From NCBI RefSeq assembly GCF_019929185.1, contig NZ_JAHZPC010000013.1, forward strand, positions 1 to 54,827: a DNA stretch of 54,827 nt, read 5' to 3'. Source of the DNA: Streptococcus parasanguinis (GTDB taxonomy: Bacteria; Bacillota; Bacilli; Lactobacillales; Streptococcaceae). The position numbers and the translations under genes are program-made. Shown one piece after another: positions 48,293 to 54,827 of this stretch (position 1 is its first letter; every line of letters starts with the position of its first letter). The notes beneath the pieces are model-generated. The model was not told the origin of the DNA. It did no database searches and saw only the letters and a list, made by a program, of their open reading frames with translations.

Positions 48293-48712
48293 TTAGCTAT
48301 TAGAATATGCGATTCTTGGGTAACCAAACGTCATATCGAGGTTATCTACCTCGTAATTCTTGATCAATTCCCAGAAATCTGCAACTGATAACGCTGCAAC
48401 TGATTCATGCCAATTGAATTTAAAAAACAAATCTAAGAGAAATTTAATTACTTGATGGGTTTTGGCTGTTTGTTCTACAGTATCAAATGTAATCAAAATT
48501 TTCTCACACAACGGATCAATTAATTCAATTTCAATACTATCATTTACAAAATTGAATGATACTTCTTGATCTTGATCATTCAAGATTGAAATATACTGAT
48601 CCTCATCAAATGTTGAATAAAACATTCTAATATTAATTTCTTCATTGTGATTAATTAACTCTGTAAGATATTGTTGAGTTAAATTAATCACATGGTTTTT
48701 ATACGTTTTCAT
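48293..48712 (-). CDS. Hypothetical protein
   Basis: 139-aa acidic, soluble protein with no recognised domain, signal peptide or membrane segment. Runs such as NIRMFYSTFDEDQYISILND and KFLLDLFFKFNWHESVAALS suggest an alpha/beta fold. GGAGG precedes the ATG. The adjacent IS3 insertion begins 50 bp upstream and may have removed its natural promoter. Confidence 0.6.
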   Translation of the reverse strand: MKTYKNHVINLTQQYLTELINHNEEINIRMFYSTFDEDQYISILNDQDQEVSFNFVNDSIEIELIDPLCEKILITFDTVEQTAKTHQVIKFLLDLFFKFNWHESVAALSVADFWELIKNYEVDNLDMTFGYPRIAYSNS

Positions 48713-48793
48713 TTTGTTTTCCTCCGATTATTATTAAAAAAAGATTTTTCATTCGTGAATTTTGTACTGACCCCAAAAAGTTAGACAATTAAT

Positions 48794-49630
48794 TTAATCA
48801 AAGGATTTAGTTCTGTATTGTACAGGACTAAGTCCTTTTAGTTTTACCTTAATTCGTTTGTTGTTGTAGTAATCAATATAGTCGACAATAGCTTGTTCCA
48901 AGTGCTCAAGTGACTGAAACGTATTCTCATAACCATAAAACATTTCAGACTTAAGAATGCCAAAGAAAGATTCCATCATACCGTTATCTGGGCTATTTCC
49001 CTTACGTGACATAGATGGTTGGATTCCCTTATTCTTTAAAAAATGATGATAGAAATCGTGTTGGTATTGCCATCCTTGGTCACTATGGAGAATTGTATTT
49101 TCATAATGGTTCGCTGTAAAGGCTTGTTCTAGCATAGCTTTCATTTGTACTAAGTTCGGCGAAGTAGAAAGATTGTAGGAGATAACTTCGCTGTTAAAGC
49201 CATCTAAAACTGGTGATAAATAAAGCTTTTGGCTGCTTGCTGGAATGGCAAATTCTGTCACATCTGTGTAGCACTTTTGCATTGGTTTGGTTGCTTCAAA
49301 TTGACGTTGAATAAGGTTATCTGCTTTCTTGCCAACCTCTCCTTGGTATGAAGAATACTTCCGTTTACGGCGAATTCGAGCCGTTAAACCAAGTACTTTC
49401 ATAAGACGCTGCACCTTCTTATGGTTCACTACGAAGCCACGATTTCGTAATTCTAGAGTCATGCGACGATAGCCGTAATTTCCTTTATGCTCAGTATAAA
49501 TTGACTGAATTTCAGCTTTAACTTGATCATCCTTATCGCTTTGATCCAGCTGTTTTAAGTGATAATAATAAGTTGAACGGGCAAGCTTAATAATCTTTAG
49601 AAGGATATCTAAAGAAAACTCTGTTACCAA
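48794..49630 (-). CDS. IS3-family transposase OrfB (integrase catalytic domain)
   Basis: 278 aa with the DDE integrase core: HTH_21-like N terminus ([25 protein letters not shown]), first Asp in [11 protein letters not shown], second Asp in [11 protein letters not shown] and Glu in [21 protein letters not shown]. It overlaps the end of orfA by 7 nt in another frame, so the active enzyme is probably an OrfAB frameshift fusion. The gene appears intact. Confidence 0.93.
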   Translation of the reverse strand: MVTEFSLDILLKIIKLARSTYYYHLKQLDQSDKDDQVKAEIQSIYTEHKGNYGYRRMTLELRNRGFVVNHKKVQRLMKVLGLTARIRRKRKYSSYQGEVGKKADNLIQRQFEATKPMQKCYTDVTEFAIPASSQKLYLSPVLDGFNSEVISYNLSTSPNLVQMKAMLEQAFTANHYENTILHSDQGWQYQHDFYHHFLKNKGIQPSMSRKGNSPDNGMMESFFGILKSEMFYGYENTFQSLEHLEQAIVDYIDYYNNKRIKVKLKGLSPVQYRTKSFD

Positions 49631-50142
49631 TCCTTGAACAATTTCCGTTTTTCTTCTTGCTCTTTTTCCTCCTTCAATCGGAGTTCTCTCAACTTTTTTA
49701 GAACAGCATTCTCCGCTCTCAAGAATTCATTTTCTGCTTGAAGACGTTCTAACTCTGTCATTTCTTCAGGTTTTTTCTTTGGCTTGCGTCCCATTTTAGG
49801 TGCTCTCCCTCTTGTTTTCTCAACAATAGTATACCCATTTTTCTTGTATTGTGCCAGCCAATTTGGAAGCATTCCTTGGTTTGGGAGAGCATAATCTAGA
49901 GACACCCTTATTTGTGAACGACCTTCAAGCAGAACTTTATCAATGATTTCTCGTTTTAATTTAGGAGAATAATAGCGATTCTTCCCCTTTTTGACGAACT
50001 CTATACCGTAACGATCAATCAATTTAATCATGTACCTAAGATTAGGAATATTTATCCCGAATATATTTGAAAGCTCTTTGAAGCTTCGCCCTTGTTTTCT
50101 AAGTTCATATATCTGAACCTTATCCTTATATGTCAATTTCAT
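49624..50142 (-). CDS. IS3-family transposase OrfA (HTH protein)
   Basis: 172 aa starting [20 protein letters not shown]; two HTH modules and a C-terminal leucine-zipper ([20 protein letters not shown]). The open frame extends to 50403, outside the insertion sequence, but ATG 50142 lies within the IS and begins the family sequence. Confidence 0.88.
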   Translation of the reverse strand: MKLTYKDKVQIYELRKQGRSFKELSNIFGINIPNLRYMIKLIDRYGIEFVKKGKNRYYSPKLKREIIDKVLLEGRSQIRVSLDYALPNQGMLPNWLAQYKKNGYTIVEKTRGRAPKMGRKPKKKPEEMTELERLQAENEFLRAENAVLKKLRELRLKEEKEQEEKRKLFKDW

Positions 50143-50150
50143 AATAAAAA

Positions 50151-50191
50151 CACCCCAAAAGTTAGATTTTTTCTGTCTAACTTTTGGGGTG
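50151..50191. terminator. Hairpin at the upstream end of the IS3 copy
   Basis: CACCCCAAAAGTTAGA and TCTAACTTTTGGGGTG, a perfect 16-bp pair formed by the terminal repeat and an inverted inner copy. It lies just before orfA and could block outside transcription or hide its ribosome site. Confidence 0.7.
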
Positions 50192-50276
50192 CGGTTCATT
50201 TTCACGGTGGCCTTACTCTCTTTAATATTATTAAACGATTGTTCTTGAGCATCTGCTACCCCCTTTTTTAAGGAAC

Positions 50277-50309
50277 AAAAAAAAAGACAGTTCACCACTG
50301 CCTTTTTTT
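50277..50309. terminator. Bidirectional terminator-like hairpin
   Basis: AAAGACAG-TTCACCA-CTGCCTTT with A/T runs on both sides, just right of the IS3 copy. Confidence 0.65.
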
Positions 50310-50403
50310 CTTCACTATTATTATGCCATTTTTTTGTAAAAATAAAAACAACATTTCCGTTCCTAAAATAACGATGTTTTTCTTCTATCTTTTTTTTTAT
50401 CAA

Positions 50404-50929
50404 AATATGGCATACTATTATTGTAAATTAAATTGAGCAAGTAGAGCCATTAGTCATATGATGAGAAAGTTTGTTACTGGGCACGGTAAACGTACTTATC
50501 TCTCATATGCTAGTCATTGCAAAGGAAAAAACTAAGAAAAAAAGAAAGAAAATCTAAATGGTTATTCTCTACTGAATAACATGAAGTAAAGAATAACCAT
50601 TTAGTAGATAAAAAAGTAAAGAAAAACGTGTTTAAGGTAAAATAAAAAAGGTAAAAATAAAAGTAAATACTAAAAAAATAACTAGTTTAGTAAGCAAAAG
50701 AATAATGTAAAAAAAAAGTAAAATAGAAAAGTTTTATAAGCTCGAACAAGCAATGACATCTTTATGATCCTTCCAAACATAGATCACGGTGAGTACTGAA
50801 AATCTATCGCAAACATTAAACTTCAAGAGTTAGCCTCGATGGGAAGTATCAAAAGCATACCCAGCTTTTAAAAAAAGGGTGGGAGGCAGTTTAACAATAA
50901 TATGTAATTATTTTAGAAAGGAATGTATA
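50404..50929 (+). other. Non-coding, A+T-rich region; possible replication or leader region
   Basis: No ORF with a ribosome site. It begins with the motif GGCATACTATTATT (50409-50422), repeated exactly at 51971-51984 before the rep-like gene and as a near-match on the other strand at 50315-50327. It holds a perfect inverted repeat CTAAATGGTTATTCT (50554-50568)/AGAATAACCATTTAG (50590-50604), then about 120 bp made almost only of A, T and G with recurrent GTAAA/GTAAAA words. Could be an origin with iteron-like words or a long leader of the next gene. Confidence 0.4.
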
Positions 50930-51895
50930 ATGCCAAGAAAAAGGAATTCTCTCAAGCACGATTTATTTATTGCAGCTTCAAAAAATATCACAAACAATCG
51001 AACGAGGACAAGCTATAAAAGAGCAATTACTCGATTCACAAAGTGGGCTAAAGAACACAATATTAAGAAAATTTCAGATATTACAGAAGAAGTGATTCAA
51101 TTATATCAACTAGATCTAAACGATGATCCAAAACAATACTCTGTTGCTACCATCCATACTTATTTAGCACCTATTTGCAAAGCAGTTGATATCAACATGA
51201 ATAGAATTAGAAAAGACAAGCGTTCCAGTGACAAAATTATCCGAGGTCGTGTAAAATCAAAAAACTCACAAGGTAAGCATCAAGAAACAGACTCTCGCTT
51301 CTCTCGGCTGGTTAATTTTCAGCGGGCAGTTGGGATTCGTAGATCCGAATTAAAAAAATTAAAAGGAAAAGATATTCGAAAAGATAATAATGGAAATTAC
51401 TATGTTTTAGTTCAGCGTGGAAAGGGAGGAAAATTTCAACCTCAACTTATTCTTCCTCAAGATGTTCCAGTCGTCCTCGACACCTTTAAAAATAAACAAG
51501 AGGATGATTATATCTTTACAGATGTAGAAATGAATAATCTAATCAATCTACATGGGATGAGAGCCCAACATGCAAGAGAGTGTTATTACTTCTACTTGAA
51601 GAAACTCCAAGATAATCCTAATTTCAAGGTGAATTTAAAAAATTTTTTAATAGAACGTTGGGAGGTTGGCCACCAAAATTTAAGGGATAAATCATTAAAG
51701 AAATTTGAGAAACAAAAGAAAAACTTCATTAATGAACTAAGAGATGAACCTTATAAAATTCGTGGATCAAACTATAAAAAAGCCTTAAATTCAGCACTGC
51801 CTACAAAATATAATCGTTTAGCCTTGATGGCTGTCTCGGTCTTCCATCTTTCCCACTGGCGTCTATCCGTCACAGTGACTAACTATATTCTTTAA
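50930..51895 (+). CDS. Tyrosine recombinase-type protein with atypical motifs
   Basis: 321 aa. N-terminal SAM-like domain (NRTRTSYKRAITRFTKWAKE) and a catalytic-like domain with Arg in VGIRRSELKKLKGKDI, Lys in RGKGGK, an HxxR in QHARECYY and the ending FHLSHWRLSVTVTNYIL where the Tyr nucleophile stands in NYI. The motifs are those of tyrosine recombinases but unusual (HARE, LSHW). ATG 50930 follows AGAAAGGA. It is a third recombinase of the island, distinct from those at 31195 and 53957; it may serve an independently mobile or replicative module. Confidence 0.75.
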   Translation: MPRKRNSLKHDLFIAASKNITNNRTRTSYKRAITRFTKWAKEHNIKKISDITEEVIQLYQLDLNDDPKQYSVATIHTYLAPICKAVDINMNRIRKDKRSSDKIIRGRVKSKNSQGKHQETDSRFSRLVNFQRAVGIRRSELKKLKGKDIRKDNNGNYYVLVQRGKGGKFQPQLILPQDVPVVLDTFKNKQEDDYIFTDVEMNNLINLHGMRAQHARECYYFYLKKLQDNPNFKVNLKNFLIERWEVGHQNLRDKSLKKFEKQKKNFINELRDEPYKIRGSNYKKALNSALPTKYNRLALMAVSVFHLSHWRLSVTVTNYIL

Positions 51896-52046
51896 AGTAT
51901 CTCATTTTCGACTAAAAAATGAAAAATGAAGAAAAAAAAACGGAAAAAAACAATTTTGGAACGTTTTTGCGGCATACTATTATTATCCAATATTATCCAA
52001 ATTTATTAGTGATATTTTATGAAAAAAAGAAAGGAAATTTAAAAAT

Positions 52047-53393
52047 ATGATTCACAATAAAAGTTCATCCATACAAAAACTAGAAAAAGAAGCAAAAATG
52101 TTGGAAAATGAGAAAGAAATTAAAAAGTGTTTTTCAAAAAAATCTAACTTTTGGGGAATCGACAAATGTGAATTATCTCTCATTGATTTCAACATTGACA
52201 TTCTCAACTTTACTACTATTAATAGTAAAAAAGATACAAAAGTATTCTACAACTCTAACCACAAACTTCTTCAAATAGAAATTAAATCTGAAAAATTTGG
52301 TAAACTTACTATTTCTTTTGATGAATCGGGATATAAGAAAGAATATGCTAGGATAGAATTAATTAATCCGACATTAAATTTCGGAACAGTCGGTATTCAC
52401 GGAATAAAGCAAAGGTTAGCAAATGCAATCCTATTGATTAAAAATGAATATGGAATTAGTATTACGTACAAAGATGCTATCTTCAAATTAATCGAACTAG
52501 CATTTACTGTTTCATTTGAGAAGAAGCCACATTTACAGGTAAGACGATTTTTAATAGAATGTCTATCTTTAGGAAGGAGCCCGAATTTTATTCAGCATAA
52601 GAATAAAAAAAATAATAGTGAGTACTCAATTCTCACTTGCAAAAGTAGAAAAGACGCATCATATGTACTTTACAACAAAATTGAAAAAGCTAAGGTTAAT
52701 CGTCAGATCAGAAGAAAAAATTCTAGTTTAGAGAACGTCGATGTTCAAAGATTTGAATTAACACTAAAAAATCAAAAGATCAAACAGGAATTGGGTCTAA
52801 ATACAATCAATGATCTAACAGATCAAAAAATAATAGAATATTTAGAGAATCACTTAATGTTGGCTTCTTTGCAATATATCAAAGCTATTAAAAGTTCAAT
52901 AAAAGAATGTGAAAAAAAACTGCACGACACTTTTTCAAACTATAGTTCTCAAAGATATATTCCTCAATTTATTCTCGAGTTAGAAAATTATAGTAGTGAG
53001 GAATTAAAACCACTGATGATCGATGAAGAAATTATAACTTTCATGAATCCAACTTTTATTAAAAATAAAGCTAGAACAAAAAGAACGTTATTAAAAACAT
53101 TTCAAAAAGAAAACTGTCAATCACCCCCAATGGTTTCGTGGCAAGTTCTAGATATTATTAATTTAATGTTTATAAGCTTAGAAGACGCTCGTAATACTGG
53201 TCTAGGTTTTCATACCAATTCTACGTCAGTTATTTTCCATAAAATAAGATTTAAGAACTTTTCTAAGAAAGAAAAACTTAAAACTTTTGAAAAAACAATT
53301 AAAAAAATGAAAAGAAATATTGAATATCAAGTTGATTGTAAACTTAAAGAGAGATTTTCAAAGAAAAAATTTATCGCTATTTTAGATAATTAA
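52047..53393 (+). CDS. Putative replication initiation protein (rolling-circle gene II/X-like)
   Basis: 448 aa, very basic. Features: KCELSLIDFNIDILNF and LLQIEIKSEKFGKLTISFDESG near the N terminus, a central RRKNSSLENVDVQRFELTLK and a basic C terminus. The FELTLKNQ strand is like the conserved block of phage/plasmid Rep (gene II/X) proteins. A clear HUH motif was not identified, so this is a tentative call; its place just before small ORF, excisionase and integrase fits a rep gene of an integrative element. Confidence 0.5.
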   Translation: MIHNKSSSIQKLEKEAKMLENEKEIKKCFSKKSNFWGIDKCELSLIDFNIDILNFTTINSKKDTKVFYNSNHKLLQIEIKSEKFGKLTISFDESGYKKEYARIELINPTLNFGTVGIHGIKQRLANAILLIKNEYGISITYKDAIFKLIELAFTVSFEKKPHLQVRRFLIECLSLGRSPNFIQHKNKKNNSEYSILTCKSRKDASYVLYNKIEKAKVNRQIRRKNSSLENVDVQRFELTLKNQKIKQELGLNTINDLTDQKIIEYLENHLMLASLQYIKAIKSSIKECEKKLHDTFSNYSSQRYIPQFILELENYSSEELKPLMIDEEIITFMNPTFIKNKARTKRTLLKTFQKENCQSPPMVSWQVLDIINLMFISLEDARNTGLGFHTNSTSVIFHKIRFKNFSKKEKLKTFEKTIKKMKRNIEYQVDCKLKERFSKKKFIAILDN

Positions 53394-53445
53394 AATAGAG
53401 TAGATAATCCCAAAAACGCCTGCATTTCAGCAAGCATTTAAAAAT

Positions 53446-53468
53446 ATGTACACAAAGGTGGTGTACAT
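53446..53468. promoter_or_regulatory. Inverted repeat upstream of the xis-int genes
   Basis: ATGTACAC-AAAGGTG-GTGTACAT, perfect 8-bp arms, directly before the ribosome site of the 39-aa ORF. Possible operator or a hairpin controlling entry into xis-int. Confidence 0.55.
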
Positions 53469-53481
53469 AAGGAGGAAAAAA

Positions 53482-53601
53482 ATGAATCAGCGGAAAATAA
53501 AAAGGTTATCAATTCTAGCGTCCAAACCAACATTGATAACCCCAAAAATCAACAAAAATAGCACAACTATTTCTGTTGTTGCTATTATCTCACAATATTA
53601 A
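53482..53601 (+). CDS. Small basic ORF upstream of xis
   Basis: 39 codons starting MNQRKIKRLSILASKP with a perfect AAGGAGG seven bases before the ATG. No known domain; leader-peptide or small regulatory role possible. It ends 25 nt before the excisionase start. Confidence 0.5.
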   Translation: MNQRKIKRLSILASKPTLITPKINKNSTTISVVAIISQY

Positions 53602-53626
53602 AGATTACTCAAGAAAGGTGAGCAAT

Positions 53627-53887
53627 ATGCAAGTTATCCTACCCGATGAACAAATTCATCAAATTAAACGGTTGATAGGCAATCTAATTGAACAAGAAAT
53701 TAAAAACAAATTGCACAATAGTCATTTTGACAGCCCTTTTTTAAATAAGAAACAAACCTGTGACTATCTAGGAATTTCAAACAATACACTGGATTCTTGG
53801 ATAAAAAAGGGATTACCCGTTATTCGAGTTGGAAAAACCGTTCGATTTGATAAAACAGAAATCAATCGCTGGTTACAAAATCAGTAG
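53627..53887 (+). CDS. xis: Excisionase-like HTH protein
   Basis: 86 aa; the C-terminal half is a MerR-type excisionase HTH (NKKQTCDYLGISNNTLDSWI, then KKGLPVIRVGKTVRFDKTEI). The frame extends to 53576, but ATG 53627 behind AAAGGTGAG gives the natural start. It lies 69 nt before the integrase, the standard xis-int order. Confidence 0.85.
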   Translation: MQVILPDEQIHQIKRLIGNLIEQEIKNKLHNSHFDSPFLNKKQTCDYLGISNNTLDSWIKKGLPVIRVGKTVRFDKTEINRWLQNQ

Positions 53888-53956
53888 CATTATAACCGTG
53901 GTTTGATATAATTAAGCCACGGTATTTTTCTAGCTCATTTCAAAAAGGAGAATACT

Positions 53957-54827
53957 ATGTCAATTTCAAAAACTAAAAATGGAACTTATCGCTTACGTAT
54001 CTACATTCCTGAAGAAGTCAAATCTTCTCTTGGAATTGATAAAAAAGTGATAGAAAAACGATTCAAACAAAGGAGCGATGCTAAAAAATACGAACTCGAA
54101 TTACAAAATAAGATTGATAGAATCCTAAATGGTGAATCAGCTTTGTTAGAAAACAACGGTTCAATGCTATTTTCAGAATTCTACCAAAACATTTGGTGGG
54201 AATCTTACAAAGCAGGTCAGACTACTTCTACTGCTAAACCACCTTCTCAAGCAACCATAGTTGGAACAGAAATTGCTTTTAGAAAACACATCTTACCCTT
54301 ACTTGGGAATTATTCAATAGACTTTCTTAATCAAAATAAGCAAGTTGTACTAAATCTATTGACTCAAAAGGCTGAAGAATATGCAAATTTCAAAGTTATC
54401 AGGAGCTACGTTAACTCTATCTTTGATTGGGCAGAAGAATTAGAGTATATCGAAACTAATCGCCTATCAAAAACTATAAGCCGTATCAAAGCCACTAAGA
54501 AAATCAAGTTACAGGAATCTAAAAAAGATGAAGATTTATATCTATCTCAAGAAGAACTTCAAGCATGGTTTACAGCTTTTGAAAAGGATTTGGAGACTGA
54601 AAAAATTCTATTCAAAGACTATGTTTTGTTCTATACTACCTTCTTTTTAGGAGATAGAAAGTCAGAGAGCTACGCTTTGCAATGGAAACATATTGATTTC
54701 AAAAATCAACAAATTCAATTGCTTCAAGCCTTAGATCGATATAAAAATCGAAAGTCAACTAAAGGGAATAAAAAGACGATTTTTTCGATTCCACAAGAAC
54801 TTACCGACTTGTTAAATTCTTGGAAGA
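53957..54827 (+). CDS. int: Tyrosine integrase of the rpsI-inserted island (3' end outside window)
   Basis: 290 codons are visible, open at the right edge. N-terminal arm-binding part (MSISKTKNGTYRLRIYIPEE), SAM-like core-binding domain (FSEFYQNIWWESYKAGQ) and the beginning of the catalytic domain with the first Arg in FFLGDRKSESYALQWKHIDF. The His/Arg/Tyr motifs lie beyond the window. AAAAAGGAG precedes the ATG. Its position at the end opposite to the S9-tail junction fits an integrase acting on the rpsI 3' end. Confidence 0.92.
   Translation, partial: MSISKTKNGTYRLRIYIPEEVKSSLGIDKKVIEKRFKQRSDAKKYELELQNKIDRILNGESALLENNGSMLFSEFYQNIWWESYKAGQTTSTAKPPSQATIVGTEIAFRKHILPLLGNYSIDFLNQNKQVVLNLLTQKAEEYANFKVIRSYVNSIFDWAEELEYIETNRLSKTISRIKATKKIKLQESKKDEDLYLSQEELQAWFTAFEKDLETEKILFKDYVLFYTTFFLGDRKSESYALQWKHIDFKNQQIQLLQALDRYKNRKSTKGNKKTIFSIPQELTDLLNSWK

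Larger units (their letters stand above)
48763..50198 (-). mobile_element. IS3-family (IS150-group) insertion sequence
   Basis: About 1436 bp. Ends: TGTACTGACCCCAAAAAGTT at the left and the complement of TGAACCGCACCCCAAAAGTT at the right. Contains orfA and orfB with the -1-frame overlap typical of IS3. Target duplication could not be fixed because both flanks are T-rich. Confidence 0.88.

Noticed and set aside
50143..50403. Upstream extension of the IS3 orfA frame
   Set aside because: It crosses the IS end, the terminal hairpin and a terminator; chance open frame.

Overview
The window looks like a chromosome segment of an oral, mitis/sanguinis-type Streptococcus. It carries a two-domain StrH hexosaminidase with a YSIRK-like signal and LPETG anchor, the streptococcal hrcA-grpE-dnaK-dnaJ heat-shock block under CIRCE control, and a malolactic locus. 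It also has pezAT, Rgg/SHP signalling and an LPNTG surface protein. Species cannot be fixed from the sequence alone. No rRNA, tRNA or CRISPR array was seen.

Layout. 1-16.45 kb is ordinary core genome: strH, dnaJ, a DJ-1/PfpI gene, dnaK, grpE, hrcA, a VanY-like carboxypeptidase, two histidine phosphatases, a UPF0210/ACT pair, VanZ-RDD, a rhomboid-like protein and csbD. Its intergenic spaces are rich in structure: two covarying 91-nt palindromic elements flanking the PfpI gene, a branched element between grpE and dnaK, and a 176-bp dispersed repeat present three times in the window. 16.45-21.55 kb holds the malolactic genes (mleP, mleS, an XRE regulator, mleR). Each side carries a copy of a 52-bp repeat and a fragment coding for the C-terminal tail of ribosomal protein S9.

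21.5 kb to the right edge reads as one genomic island of more than 33 kb inserted in the 3' end of rpsI. The left junction keeps the S9 tail and an rpsI-type terminator, followed by four copies of an 8-bp arm-like repeat. The right part holds a rep-like gene, a small ORF, an excisionase and a tyrosine integrase cut by the window end. An intact rpsI should lie just outside.

Island cargo from left to right: (i) a minus-strand operon pezA-pezT-gajA-gajB-unknown, joining a toxin-antitoxin pair to a Gabija-like OLD nuclease/UvrD helicase; (ii) a second defence-like module of a TRAFs-binding/DUF4071 protein facing a Rossmann-like protein, a TIR-like protein and a caspase-like protease. That module is bracketed by perfect 30-bp inverted repeats lying over the two promoters/leaders, with a tyrosine recombinase immediately outside; (iii) an RHS remnant and a candidate small RNA; (iv) a lactococcin-972-type bacteriocin with its ABC transporter, an unannotated 45-aa secreted peptide and a PlcR-like regulator; (v) a streptosactin-like radical-SAM peptide cluster (precursor, maturase, exporter) run by an Rgg and a newly visible 23-aa SHP, with matching Rgg boxes; (vi) IS30 and IS3 elements, a SEC10/PgrA surface-exclusion-like protein with a divergent XRE regulator, and the replication/integration block. 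The most novel candidates are the covarying elements, the possibly invertible TIR-caspase module, and the PezAT-Gabija operon.
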